A DNA stretch of 64,000 bases, taken from Taklimakanibacter sp050246735. Lineage in GTDB: Bacteria; Pseudomonadota; Alphaproteobacteria; Rhizobiales; Aestuariivirgaceae. Below the pieces are notes generated by a model. It did no database searches and was not told where the DNA came from. It worked only from the letters and a program-made list of their open reading frames with translations. The position numbers were made by a program, and so were the translations under genes. The stretch is taken from assembly GCA_050246735.1 (NCBI GenBank), contig JBFWVM010000026.1, positions 12,592-76,591 of the forward strand, given 5' to 3'. Shown piece after piece: positions 43,545-52,623 of this stretch; the first letter of the stretch is position 1, and every line of letters starts with the position of its first letter.

Positions 43545-44330
43545 TTAGTGGATCCCTGAAACGAATTGCCGGCACCTGTCGCTCTTCGGCGAGCCGAAGA
43601 CCTGCGCCGGCGGACCTTCCTCCTCGATGAGGCCCTTGTGGAGGTAGATCACGTGGCTCGAGACATCGCGGGCGAACTTCATCTCGTGGGTCACGAGGAT
43701 CATCGTGCGGCCTTCGAGCGCCAGGTCGCGAATGACCCTGAGCACCTCGCCGACGAGCTCGGGATCGAGCGCCGAGGTCGGCTCGTCGAACAGCATGACC
43801 TTCGGGTTCATCGCCAGCGCCCGGGCGATCGCCGCGCGCTGCTGCTGGCCGCCCGACAGGAAGGCCGGATACTGGCTGCGCTTCTCGTAGAGGCCGACCT
43901 TCTGCAGAAGCCCCTCGGCGCGCTCGATCGCCTCCGCCTTGGGCACTTTCAGCACATGCACCGGCGCTTCGATGACGTTCTCCAGCACGTTGAGATGCGG
44001 CCACAGGTTGAACGATTGGAAAACCATGCCGAGCCGGGTGCGGATACGCTCCAGTTGCCGGCGGTCGGTCGGGTGGAGATTGCCGTCATGGCCGGGCTTC
44101 AGGCCGATCTCCTCGCCCGTCACCTGGATGCGTCCCTGGGTCGGCATCTCGAGGAAATTGATGCATCTGAGAAAGGTGCTCTTGCCCGATCCCGAAGCGC
44201 CGATCATCGAGACGACATCGCCTTCGTGAGCCGTCAGCGACACGCCCTTGAGGACCTCGAGATCGCCGAAGCTCTTGTGCAGCCCCTCGACGACGACGGC
44301 AGGCTGACCGTTCGAATTCCCCTTCTCCAC
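43545..44330 (-). CDS. Polar amino acid ABC transporter ATP-binding protein
   Basis: The 261-residue HisP/GlnQ-type ATPase has Walker A GASGSGKST, signature LSGGQQQR and Walker B VMLFDEPTSALDPE, and the family segment FQSFNLWPHLNVLENV. The start at GTG 44330 is chosen because GGAG lies eight bases upstream; an upstream TTG at 44381 would add 17 residues. It is the first gene of the importer unit, in an AT-rich promoter region shared with the divergent polyamine genes. Confidence 0.94.
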   Translation of the reverse strand: MEKGNSNGQPAVVVEGLHKSFGDLEVLKGVSLTAHEGDVVSMIGASGSGKSTFLRCINFLEMPTQGRIQVTGEEIGLKPGHDGNLHPTDRRQLERIRTRLGMVFQSFNLWPHLNVLENVIEAPVHVLKVPKAEAIERAEGLLQKVGLYEKRSQYPAFLSGGQQQRAAIARALAMNPKVMLFDEPTSALDPELVGEVLRVIRDLALEGRTMILVTHEMKFARDVSSHVIYLHKGLIEEEGPPAQVFGSPKSDRCRQFVSGIH

Positions 44331-44598
44331 CGGGCGGTGCTCCCTTGTTTTGTTCTTGTTGTGTAAAAGCTTATCACGCAAACAAAAATGTGGTCAATCC
44401 AACATCGCCGCAAGGGCTCGCGCCCGTTCCGCCGGCCGCAGACCGTCGTCCGCCCCGCGCCGCGGGCTTTCACGCTCCGGCTCAAGCCTACTTCCCTTCG
44501 CCGGGGAGACAAGCTAGCGTCGCCCGAGGGGTGCGCCGGATGCTGAGCGGAGCCCGACAAGGCGCATGTGCATATTTCGGCTCGCAGGGAGGTAACTC

Positions 44599-45756
44599 AT
44601 GAATTCCGTGAAGCGAACTTTGCTTTCCGTGGTGGCGATCGCCGCATTGGGCGGCGCGGCTTCCGCCGAGATGAAGACGGAGATCGGCGCCGGTGAAGGC
44701 CAGGTCAACATCGTCGCCTGGCCCGGCTATATCGAGCGCGGCGACACCGACAAGAACTACGACTGGGTGACCGATTTCGAGAAGAAGACGAGTTGCAAGG
44801 TCAATGTGAAGACCGCCGGCACGTCGGACGAGATGGTGGCGCTCATGAACGAGGGCGGCTTCGATCTGGTGACCGCTTCGGGCGACGCCTCGCTCCGGCT
44901 GATCTCCGGCAAGCGCGTCCAGCCCATCAATGTCGATCTGATCCCCTCGTGGAAGACGGTCGACGAGCGCTTGCAGAACGCGCCCTGGCATACGGTGGAC
45001 GGTGTCCATTACGGCGTTCCCTATCAATGGGGCGCCAATGTGCTGGCCTACAACACCGACGTGTTCAAGGAAGCGCCCAAGAGCTGGAGCGTCGTCTTCG
45101 AGGAGCAGGACCTGCCGGACGGCAAGTCCAACAAGGGCCGGGTGCAGGCTTTCGACGGTCCGATCTACATCGCCGATGCCGCTCTCTACCTGATGAAGCA
45201 CAAGCCCGACCTCGGCATCAAGGATCCTTATGAGCTGAACGAGGACCAGTACAAGGCGGCGCTCGATCTGCTGCGCGGCCAGCGCAAGCTGGTGGGCCGC
45301 TACTGGCACGACGCCATGATCCAGATCGACGACTTCAAGAACGAAGGCGTCGCGGCATCGTCCTCATGGCCGTTCCAGGTGAACCTGCTCATCGCCGACA
45401 AGCAGCCCATCGCCTCGACCGTGCCCGAGGAAGGCGCCACCGGATGGGCCGACACCACGATGATGCATGCCGACGCCGCCAATCCGAACTGCGCCTATAT
45501 GTGGCTCGAGCATTCGATCAATCCGAAGCTGCAGGGCGACCTCGCCGCCTGGTTCGGCTCGGTGCCGGCGGTGACGGCGGCCTGCAAGGGCAACGCGCTC
45601 CTGACCGATGCGGGCTGCGACACCAACGGCCTCGGCAACTTCGACAAGGTCCACTTCTGGCGCACGCCGGTCGCCAAATGCGCGAGCCAGAGCGCCGGCT
45701 GCGTGCCCTATTACCGCTGGGTGTCGGACTATATCGCCGTGCTTGGCGGACGCTGA
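44599..45756 (+). CDS. Polyamine ABC transporter substrate-binding protein (PotD/PotF-like)
   Basis: The 385-residue periplasmic protein has a signal peptide ending near ASAEM and the bacterial spermidine/putrescine-binding layout: VNIVAWPGYIERG at the start, NEGGFDLVTASGDASLRLI and WGANVLAYNTDVF in the middle. It delivers polyamines to the PotABC complex encoded by the next three genes. A GGAGG sequence precedes the ATG. A stem-loop follows its stop codon. Confidence 0.92.
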   Translation: MNSVKRTLLSVVAIAALGGAASAEMKTEIGAGEGQVNIVAWPGYIERGDTDKNYDWVTDFEKKTSCKVNVKTAGTSDEMVALMNEGGFDLVTASGDASLRLISGKRVQPINVDLIPSWKTVDERLQNAPWHTVDGVHYGVPYQWGANVLAYNTDVFKEAPKSWSVVFEEQDLPDGKSNKGRVQAFDGPIYIADAALYLMKHKPDLGIKDPYELNEDQYKAALDLLRGQRKLVGRYWHDAMIQIDDFKNEGVAASSSWPFQVNLLIADKQPIASTVPEEGATGWADTTMMHADAANPNCAYMWLEHSINPKLQGDLAAWFGSVPAVTAACKGNALLTDAGCDTNGLGNFDKVHFWRTPVAKCASQSAGCVPYYRWVSDYIAVLGGR

Positions 45757-45765
45757 CGACGACTG

Positions 45766-45791
45766 CTCCCGCCGGCCCTGACCGGCGGGAG
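45766..45791 (+). repeat. Perfect 10-bp stem-loop after the polyamine-binding protein gene
   Basis: CTCCCGCCGG and CCGGCGGGAG enclose a six-base loop. It lies 9 bp past the binding protein stop and just before the potA Shine-Dalgarno region, the same position as the hairpin in the divergent importer. Confidence 0.75.
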
Positions 45792-45799
45792 TTCCTCCC

Positions 45800-46807
45800 A
45801 TGACAACGGCCGTCTCCTTCCAGAACGTATCGCGCCATTTCGGGCCTGTGCGCGCCGTCGACGACGTCACGCTCGATATCGCTGCCGGCGAATTCTTCGC
45901 CATGCTGGGGCCGTCCGGCTCGGGCAAGACCACCTGCCTGCGCCTCATCGCCGGCTTCGAGCAGCCCTCGGGCGGCCATATCGAGATCTTCGGCATGACG
46001 GCCGAGGGCCTGCCGCCCTATCGGCGCAGCGTCAACACCGTCTTCCAGGACTATGCGCTGTTCCCGCATATGACCATCCTCGAGAATGTCGCCTATGGCC
46101 TGATGGTGAAAGGCGTGAAGCGCGCCGCCCGCGAGGCCAGGGCGCTCGAGGCCCTGGAGCTGGTCGAGCTCAAGGGTTTCGAGGCGAGGCGGCCATCGCA
46201 GCTCTCCGGCGGCCAGCGCCAGCGCGTCGCCCTGGCCCGCGCCCTGGTCAACGAGCCCAAGGTGCTGCTTCTCGACGAGCCCCTGGGCGCCCTCGATCTC
46301 AAGCTGCGCGAGCAGATGCAGGTCGAGCTCAAGACCCTGCAGCGCAATCTCGGCATCACTTTCGTCTTCGTCACCCATGATCAGGGGGAAGCCCTGTCGA
46401 TGGCCGACCGGGTCGCCATCTTCAATCACGGCAGGATCGTCCAGGTCGGCGCGCCGCAGGACATCTACGAGCGGCCGCGCACCCGCTTCGTCGCCGATTT
46501 CGTCGGCTCGTCGAATGTGCTGCCGCCGGACTTCGTCGCCGGGACCGGCGGCCCTGCCCGCTGGATGAGCCTCAGGCCCGAGAAGATCGTCATCGCCCGA
46601 GGCTCCCCGCCGGCGGGCTCGCACGCGGTCGCGGCCGAGGTCACCTCGGTCCACTATCAGGGCGCCGTGACCCGCGTGAACACGGACGTCTCCGGCCAGG
46701 AGATCAGCGTCTCGGCGCCATCGTCGCTGGCCGCGGTCGGCATCGGCGACAAGGTGACCCTGCACTGGCCGGCGAGCGCTCTCCACGCCATGGAGGAAGA
46801 GACGTGA
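45800..46807 (+). CDS. potA: Polyamine ABC transporter ATP-binding protein
   Basis: The 335-residue ATPase has Walker A GPSGSGKTTCLRLIAGFEQ, signature LSGGQRQR and Walker B VLLLDEPLGALDLKLR, plus a C-terminal TOBE domain (from about residue 250). It powers polyamine uptake. The next gene starts within its stop codon (GTGA), so translation is coupled. Confidence 0.93.
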   Translation: MTTAVSFQNVSRHFGPVRAVDDVTLDIAAGEFFAMLGPSGSGKTTCLRLIAGFEQPSGGHIEIFGMTAEGLPPYRRSVNTVFQDYALFPHMTILENVAYGLMVKGVKRAAREARALEALELVELKGFEARRPSQLSGGQRQRVALARALVNEPKVLLLDEPLGALDLKLREQMQVELKTLQRNLGITFVFVTHDQGEALSMADRVAIFNHGRIVQVGAPQDIYERPRTRFVADFVGSSNVLPPDFVAGTGGPARWMSLRPEKIVIARGSPPAGSHAVAAEVTSVHYQGAVTRVNTDVSGQEISVSAPSSLAAVGIGDKVTLHWPASALHAMEEET

Positions 46808-47739
46808 CGGGCGCCAAAGGCGGCCGCGGCGGGCCGTTGCGGCCGGTTTCCGACGTCCTGTTCCGCAAGCCCTTCCTTCTCCTCACCCTGCTCTTGGCGC
46901 CGCCACTTCTGTGGCTCGGCATCGTCTATCTCGGATCGCTGCTCGCCCTCCTCGCCCAGAGCTTCTTCTCGATCGACGAGTTCTCCGGCCTCATCAACCG
47001 CGAATTCACGCTGTCGACCTACCGCGAGCTGTTCAGCCTCGCCAATCTCGACGTCATCCGGCGCAGCCTGGCGATGGCGGTCGCGGTGACCCTCGCCGCC
47101 GCCCTCATCGCCTTTCCCATCGCCTATTACGCGGCGCGCTATGCCCGCGGGCGCTGGAAGGCTTTTTTCTATCTGGCGGTGATGCTGCCTCTGTGGTCGA
47201 GCTACCTGGTGCGCGTCTATGCCTGGAAGCTCATCCTCGCCAAGGAGGGCATAATCACCTGGCTCGCCGACAAGCTCCATCTGACCTGGCTGCTCGATGC
47301 GATCCTCGCCATTCCGGTGATCGGCGGGCCCTCGCTCAGCATCAGCTATATCGGCACCTTCCTCGTCTTCCTCTATGTCTGGCTGCCCTACATGATCCTG
47401 CCGACCCAGGCGGCGCTCGAGCGCGTCCCCGCCAATCTCATCGAGGCCTCCGCCGATCTCGGCGCGCTGCCGCGGCAGACCTTCTGGACGGTGATCTTTC
47501 CCCTGGCGCTGCCCGGCCTCGTCGCCGGCTCGATCTTCACCTTCTCGCTCACTCTGGGCGACTACATCATTCCGCAGATCGTCGGCACCTCGAGCTACTT
47601 CCTCGGCCAGGCGGTTTACGTGCTGCAGGGCACGGCCGGCAATATTCCGCTCGCCGCCGCCTTCACCGTGGTGCCGATCGTGATCATGGCCGTCTATCTC
47701 ACCATCGCCAAGCGCATGGGGGCGTTCGATGCGCTCTGA
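46804..47739 (+). CDS. potB: Polyamine ABC transporter permease PotB
   Basis: The 311-residue membrane protein has about six transmembrane helices and the EAA-type loop NLIEASADLGALPRQTFWTV. It begins at GTG, overlapping the potA stop by four bases, and ends 11 bp inside potC. It and PotC form the channel. Confidence 0.9.
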   Translation: MTGAKGGRGGPLRPVSDVLFRKPFLLLTLLLAPPLLWLGIVYLGSLLALLAQSFFSIDEFSGLINREFTLSTYRELFSLANLDVIRRSLAMAVAVTLAAALIAFPIAYYAARYARGRWKAFFYLAVMLPLWSSYLVRVYAWKLILAKEGIITWLADKLHLTWLLDAILAIPVIGGPSLSISYIGTFLVFLYVWLPYMILPTQAALERVPANLIEASADLGALPRQTFWTVIFPLALPGLVAGSIFTFSLTLGDYIIPQIVGTSSYFLGQAVYVLQGTAGNIPLAAAFTVVPIVIMAVYLTIAKRMGAFDAL

Positions 47740-48544
47740 CCGCGGCGAGCGGGCTCCCCGCGGGCTGGGCCTGGCCGCCACGGCGGGGCTCCTGTTCCTG
47801 CATGTGCCCCTGCTCCTCATCTTCCTCTATGCCTTCACCACCGAGGAAAAGAGCTATCAGTTCCCGCCGCCGGGCCTGACCGCCAGATGGTTCGCCGTCG
47901 TGTGGGAGCGCCAGGACATCTGGAACGCCATGTGGCTCTCGGTGAGGGTCGCCGCCATCGCCACCGCCATCGCTCTCGTGCTCGGCACCTGCGCGGCGGC
48001 GGCCGTCTCGCGCGCCCGCTTCTTCGGCCGCGACTACATCTCGCTCCTGTTCATCCTGCCGATAGCGCTTCCTGGCATCATCACCGGCATAGCGCTGCGC
48101 TCGGCCTTCAACATCCTCGATTTCGACTTCTCGTTCTGGACCATCGTGCTCGGCCATGCCACCTTCTGCATCGTCGTCGTCTACAACAACGCGCTGGCGC
48201 GATTCCGGCGCACCTCGGGCAACCTCATCGAGGCCTCGATGGACCTCGGCGCCGACGGCTTCCAGACCTTCCGCCATGTGGTCCTGCCCAATATCGCCTC
48301 GGCCCTGCTCGCCGGCGGCATGCTCTCCTTCGCGCTGTCCTTCGACGAGGTGATCGTCACCACCTTCACCGCCGGCCAGCAGGCGACCCTGCCGATCTGG
48401 ATGCTGACCGAGCTCATCCGCCCGCGCCAGCGGCCGGTGACCAACGTGGTCGCGATCTTCGTCATCGCGGTCACCTTCCTGCCCATCCTCTTCGCCTATT
48501 ACCTGACGCGCGACGGCGAACACGTCGCCGGCGGCGGGAAGTGA
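47729..48544 (+). CDS. potC: Polyamine ABC transporter permease PotC
   Basis: The 271-residue membrane protein has six transmembrane helices and the EAA loop NLIEASMDLGADGFQTFRHV. It overlaps potB by 11 bp. It completes the polyamine importer, and a 64-residue membrane protein gene follows six bases later, seemingly in the same operon. Confidence 0.9.
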   Translation: MRSDRGERAPRGLGLAATAGLLFLHVPLLLIFLYAFTTEEKSYQFPPPGLTARWFAVVWERQDIWNAMWLSVRVAAIATAIALVLGTCAAAAVSRARFFGRDYISLLFILPIALPGIITGIALRSAFNILDFDFSFWTIVLGHATFCIVVVYNNALARFRRTSGNLIEASMDLGADGFQTFRHVVLPNIASALLAGGMLSFALSFDEVIVTTFTAGQQATLPIWMLTELIRPRQRPVTNVVAIFVIAVTFLPILFAYYLTRDGEHVAGGGK

Positions 48545-48550
48545 CCGCCC

Positions 48551-48745
48551 ATGCTGGTCAGGCTGCTGATCGTCGCGCTGGCCGTGGTGACCGCCTCGCT
48601 TCTCCTGCGCCTCGGCCGCCGCTTTCAGGCGGCGCCGCCCTGGCTCAGGGTGCTGCACCATGTGATCTTCTACGGCGCGCTCGCCTATGCCGTGGTCTTC
48701 GCAGCCGTCTTCCTCGGGCTGCATCTCTTCGGCTACCAGCTGTGA
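48551..48745 (+). CDS. Small two-helix membrane protein after potC
   Basis: This 64-residue protein has two hydrophobic helices (about residues 3-19 and 36-60) separated by RLGRRFQAAPPWLRVLHH. It is six bases after potC and is presumably co-transcribed. No family is recognised. It could be an accessory of the transporter or unrelated; it is not known to be a standard part of polyamine importers. Confidence 0.65.
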   Translation: MLVRLLIVALAVVTASLLLRLGRRFQAAPPWLRVLHHVIFYGALAYAVVFAAVFLGLHLFGYQL

Positions 48746-48769
48746 ACTCGGAACGGCCTGGCGCGCCGG

Positions 48770-49258
48770 TCAGCGCTGCGCCGGCTCCCCGCTCGCGGCC
48801 GTCTCGCCGTCCGGCTCCGTGGCGCCGACGATGCCGGCGAATTTCTCGAAGAACTGGGTCGCCATGGAGCGCGCCGTCGAATCGATGAGGCGCGAGCCCA
48901 GCATCGCGAGCTTGCCGCCGACCTGGGCGTCGACGTCGTAGGAGAGCCGGGTGCCGCCCTCGACGTCCGCGAGCCGGACGTCGGCGCCGCCCTTGGCGAA
49001 GCCGGCCACGCCGCCTTTGCCCTCGCCCGATATGCGGTAGCTGGCGGGCGGGTCGAGGTCGCTGAGATTGACGATGCCGGTGAAGCCGGCCTTGACCGGT
49101 CCGACCTTGGCGATCACCCGCGCCTCGAACTGCGTGTCGGAATGCTTGGTGATCGCTTCGCAGCCCGGAATGCATTGCTTGAGGATCTGCGGGTCGTTCA
49201 GCGCCTTCCAGACCGTCTCACGCGTCGCCGCGATGACCTCTTCGCCGCTCATTTTCAT
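48770..49258 (-). CDS. CoxG-family SRPBCC protein
   Basis: The 162-residue protein has the SRPBCC/CoxG fold, with the start MKMSGEEVIAATRETVWKAL and the family motif CIPGCEAI. CoxG helps recruit CO dehydrogenase to the membrane in carboxydotrophs. No CO dehydrogenase genes are nearby, so it is a stand-alone member whose role may differ. The polar C-terminal tail is about 20 residues long. Confidence 0.85.
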   Translation of the reverse strand: MKMSGEEVIAATRETVWKALNDPQILKQCIPGCEAITKHSDTQFEARVIAKVGPVKAGFTGIVNLSDLDPPASYRISGEGKGGVAGFAKGGADVRLADVEGGTRLSYDVDAQVGGKLAMLGSRLIDSTARSMATQFFEKFAGIVGATEPDGETAASGEPAQR

Positions 49259-49294
49259 GGGTGCTGCCTCCAGGCTGGTATAAGGGTCCCGAAA

Positions 49295-50422
49295 TTAAAC
49301 GCAAACATCGCCGCGCTTCCACTGTGCCTTGGTCGCAAGCCGGAAATCCTCGAACCGCCCCTGCGCGACAGCGTCGCGAATGCCCTGCATCAGCGACTGG
49401 TAATAGGCGACATTGGCCCAGGAAAGCAGCATCATGCCGAGGAGCTCGCCCGCCCTCACCAGGTGATGCAGATAGGCGCGGGAATACTGCGACAGGGCCG
49501 GGCATGGGCTTTCCGGATCGAGCGGACGCGGGTCGCCGGCATGCCTGGCGTTGCGCAGGTTGATCTTGCCGAAGCGGGTGAAGGCCTGGCCATGGCGGCC
49601 GGAACGGGTCGGCATCACGCAGTCGAACATATCGACGCCGCGCGCCACGGCCTCGATGATGTCCTCGGGCGTGCCCACCCCCATGAGATAGCGCGGCTTG
49701 TCGGCGGGCAGGTGGGGAACCGTCGCCTCGATCGTCCGGAGCATGAGGGCCTGGCCCTCGCCCACCGCCAGGCCGCCGATCGCATAGCCCTCGAAGCCGA
49801 TGGCCCGCAGCCCTTCGGCCGAGATGCGCCGCAGCTCATGGTTCACGCCGCCTTGCACGATGCCGAAATTGCCGCGCCCCGGCTGCCTGCCGAAGGCGAG
49901 GCGCGAGCGTTCGGCCCAGCGCAGCGACAGCCGCATGGCGCGCTCGGCATCCTCATCGCTGTGCGGATACATCAGGCATTCGTCGAGCTGCATCTGGATG
50001 TCGGAGCCGAGAAGCCGCTGGATCTCCATCGAGCGCTCGGGGCCGAGCTCGTATTTGCGGCCGTCGATATGCGACTGGAAGACGGCGCCCTTCTCCGAGA
50101 TCCTGCGCAGCCTGGCGAGCGACATGATCTGGAAGCCGCCCGAGTCGGTGAGGATCGGATAGGGCCAGTTGGCGAAACGGTGCAGGCCGCCGAGCCTGGC
50201 GATCTCTTCCGGACCCGGCCTCAGCATCAGGTGATAGACATTGCCGAGGATGATGTCGGCGCCGGCGCCGCGCAGCTGATCGGCATAGAGTCCCTTGACG
50301 GTGCCGGCGGTGCCGACCGGCATGAAGGCGGGCGTCCTGACCGGGCCGCGTCCGGTCAGGAGCGTCCCGCGGCGCGCCGCGCCGTCGGTCTCATGCAGCG
50401 TGAATGAGAAGCCTTCGCTCAT
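49295..50422 (-). CDS. tgt: tRNA-guanine transglycosylase with a degenerate zinc site
   Basis: Tgt replaces guanine 34 with preQ1 in tRNAs with GUN anticodons, a step in queuosine synthesis. The 375-residue protein has the substrate site region PILTDSGGFQIMSL near residue 100 and the nucleophile Asp region MFDCVMPTRSGRHGQ near residue 275. The zinc ligands of the E. coli enzyme (C302, C304, C307 and H333) align with S305, C307, L310 and A336, so only one is kept. Its start overlaps queA by four bases. The rest of the sequence is otherwise ordinary. Confidence 0.95.
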   Translation of the reverse strand: MSEGFSFTLHETDGAARRGTLLTGRGPVRTPAFMPVGTAGTVKGLYADQLRGAGADIILGNVYHLMLRPGPEEIARLGGLHRFANWPYPILTDSGGFQIMSLARLRRISEKGAVFQSHIDGRKYELGPERSMEIQRLLGSDIQMQLDECLMYPHSDEDAERAMRLSLRWAERSRLAFGRQPGRGNFGIVQGGVNHELRRISAEGLRAIGFEGYAIGGLAVGEGQALMLRTIEATVPHLPADKPRYLMGVGTPEDIIEAVARGVDMFDCVMPTRSGRHGQAFTRFGKINLRNARHAGDPRPLDPESPCPALSQYSRAYLHHLVRAGELLGMMLLSWANVAYYQSLMQGIRDAVAQGRFEDFRLATKAQWKRGDVCV

Positions 50423-51492
50423 CGAGCTTGCGGGAATAGCAGGCTCGCGTCGCCATAGGAATAGAACCGATAGTCACGGGCGATGGCGTGGCCATAGGCG
50501 GACTTCATCCGCGCGAGCCCGGAAAAGGCGGCGACGAGCATGAACAGGGTCGAGCGCGGCAAGTGGAAATTGGTGATCAGTCGGTCGGCGGCGCGGAAGC
50601 GGTAGCCGGGCGTGATGAAGATATCGGTCGGTCCCCGGAAGGGTTCGATCTCGCCCGACGAGGCGGCGCTTTCGAGGAGCCGCAACGAGGTCGTGCCCAC
50701 CGGGACGATGCTGTGGGCCTTCGCCCTGGCCTGCCTCAGACGTTGCGCGACGTCGGCGGGAACCTCGCCCCACTCGGCATGCATCCGGTGCTCTTCGGTG
50801 CTTTCCGCCTTGACCGGCAGGAAGGTGCCCGCTCCGACATGGAGCGTCACGAATTCCGTCTGGATTCCACGAGCTTGCAGCGACGTCATCAACTGCGGCG
50901 TGAAGTGCAGTCCGGCGGTCGGCGCGGCGACGGCTCCCTCCTCCTCGGCGAAGATGGTCTGGTAGTCCTGCCGGTCCTGGTCGTCCGTCTCGCGCCGGCC
51001 GGCGATATAGGGCGGCAGCGGCATGTCGCCGAGGGCGGCGATGGCTTCATCGAGGATGGGTCCATGGAAGTCGAAGGCGAGCGTGATCTCGCCCCCCTCG
51101 CCTTTCTCCTCGACCCGCGCGTCGAGCGTGCCGAGAAGACAGACGCGTCCCTCCGCGCCGAAGCGGATACGGTCGCCGACCGTCAGCCTCTTGCCCGGCC
51201 GGGCGAAGGCCCTCCAGCGCGAGCCGTCGAGACGCTGGTGCAGCAAGGCCTCGATCCGCGGCTCGGCGTCGCCGCGCCCGATCCGCTTCCCGGCGAGCGC
51301 GGCGGGAATGACTTTCGTCTTGTTGAAGACCAGCACGTCGCCGGGCTGAAGCAGCGCCGGCAGGTCGCGCATGCGGCGGTCCTGCAAGCGGTCGGGCTCG
51401 ACGACGAGCAGCTTCGCCGCGTCGCGCGGCTTCGCCGGCCGAAGCGCTATGCGCTCTTCCGGCAGGTCGAAATCGAAGTCGGCGACACGCAT
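50419..51492 (-). CDS. queA: S-adenosylmethionine:tRNA ribosyltransferase-isomerase
   Basis: QueA adds the cyclopentenediol precursor from SAM to preQ1-modified tRNA, following Tgt. The 357-residue protein opens with FDFDLPEERIALRPAKPRD, includes KTKVIPAALAGKR and the AGLHFTPQLM region, and ends in the family segment GDASLLFP. It overlaps tgt by an ATGA, which makes the order queA-tgt in one operon. Confidence 0.96.
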   Translation of the reverse strand: MRVADFDFDLPEERIALRPAKPRDAAKLLVVEPDRLQDRRMRDLPALLQPGDVLVFNKTKVIPAALAGKRIGRGDAEPRIEALLHQRLDGSRWRAFARPGKRLTVGDRIRFGAEGRVCLLGTLDARVEEKGEGGEITLAFDFHGPILDEAIAALGDMPLPPYIAGRRETDDQDRQDYQTIFAEEEGAVAAPTAGLHFTPQLMTSLQARGIQTEFVTLHVGAGTFLPVKAESTEEHRMHAEWGEVPADVAQRLRQARAKAHSIVPVGTTSLRLLESAASSGEIEPFRGPTDIFITPGYRFRAADRLITNFHLPRSTLFMLVAAFSGLARMKSAYGHAIARDYRFYSYGDASLLFPQAR

Positions 51493-51570
51493 GCGCGATC
51501 CTGCGCTATTCGCCCGGGCAGGTCACCGGCCGCCACGCCGGCGCTTCATGTCCGGCCGTCGCCATCCTGG

Positions 51571-52044
51571 TCAGGCCTGGGCGTCGGCGGCGACCTGCAT
51601 CTTCACGATGCGGTCGGGATCGCGCACCGGCTCGCCGCGCTTCAGCGCGTCGACGATCTCCATGCCGGAGGTCACCTTGCCCCACACCGTATACTGCTTG
51701 TCGAGGAAGGTCGCGTCGCCGAAGCAGATGAAGAACTGGCTGTTGGCGGAATCGGGGTTGGACGAGCGCGCCATCGAGCATACGCCGCGCACATGCGGCT
51801 CGCGGCTGAATTCCGCCTTGAGATTGGGCTTCTTCGAGCCGCCCGTGCCGGTGCCGGTCGGATCGCCGCCCTGCGCCATGAAGCCTTCGATCACGCGATG
51901 GAACGGCACCCCGTCATAGAAGCCCTCGCGCGCCAGCTCCTTGATCCTGGCCACGTGGCCGGGGGCGAGGTCGGGACGAAGCGCGATCGTCACCCGCCCC
52001 TTGGCCAGGTCCATGTAGATTGTGTTCTCGAGATCGTTAGCCAT
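51571..52044 (-). CDS. Cytosolic cyclophilin-type peptidyl-prolyl isomerase
   Basis: The 157-residue protein has the cyclophilin catalytic region FHRVIEGFMAQGGDPTGTGTG and the SANSQFFICF motif. There is no signal peptide, so it assists folding in the cytoplasm. Its start shares one base with the stop of the upstream cyclophilin gene. The two are 50 percent or more similar by eye and arose probably by duplication. Confidence 0.94.
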   Translation of the reverse strand: MANDLENTIYMDLAKGRVTIALRPDLAPGHVARIKELAREGFYDGVPFHRVIEGFMAQGGDPTGTGTGGSKKPNLKAEFSREPHVRGVCSMARSSNPDSANSQFFICFGDATFLDKQYTVWGKVTSGMEIVDALKRGEPVRDPDRIVKMQVAADAQA

Positions 52045-52586
52045 TACTGCGTGTCCTTCAGGATCTTGACGGAAACCATCTTGCTCGGATTGGCCGGCGG
52101 CTCGCCCTTGGCGATCTTGTCGACGCAGTCCATGCCCGAGGCGACGCCGCCGAACACCGTATACTGGCCGTCGAGGAACCCGCCGTCGGCGAACATGATG
52201 AAGAATTGCGAATTGGCGCTGTTCGGATCCTGTGCGCGCGCCATGCCGAGCGTGCCGCGGTCGAAATGCGCATTGCTGAACTCGGCCGGGAGATCGGGCT
52301 CCTTCGAGCCGCCCGTGCCGGTGCCGGTCGGATCACCGGTCTGCGCCATGAAGCCTTCGATCACGCGGTGGAAGATGATGCCGTCATAGAAGCCCTGGCG
52401 CGTCAGCTTCTTGATCTGCGCCACATGCCTGGGCGCGAGGTCGGGCCTGAGCCCCGCGGTGATCGTGCAGCCGTCGGAGGTCTTGATCACCAAGGTGTTC
52501 TCGGGATCGAGGTCCTGCGCCTTGGCGGGCAGGCCCGCCATGGCCATGGCGCCGATGAGGCCGATCAAGGCCAATCTGGATTTCAT
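52044..52586 (-). CDS. Periplasmic cyclophilin-type peptidyl-prolyl isomerase
   Basis: The 180-residue protein begins with a signal peptide (MKSRLALIGLIGAMAMAGLPA, shortened here at MKSRLALIGLIG) ending near residue 23 and carries the cyclophilin motifs FHRVIEGFMAQTGDPTGTG and SANSQFFIMF. It acts in the periplasm, in contrast to its downstream cytosolic paralogue, to which it is joined by a one-base overlap. Confidence 0.93.
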   Translation of the reverse strand: MKSRLALIGLIGAMAMAGLPAKAQDLDPENTLVIKTSDGCTITAGLRPDLAPRHVAQIKKLTRQGFYDGIIFHRVIEGFMAQTGDPTGTGTGGSKEPDLPAEFSNAHFDRGTLGMARAQDPNSANSQFFIMFADGGFLDGQYTVFGGVASGMDCVDKIAKGEPPANPSKMVSVKILKDTQ

Positions 52587-52623
52587 AGGGGTCTCCTTGG
52601 TTTGGGGAAACAGGTCTTCAGGA

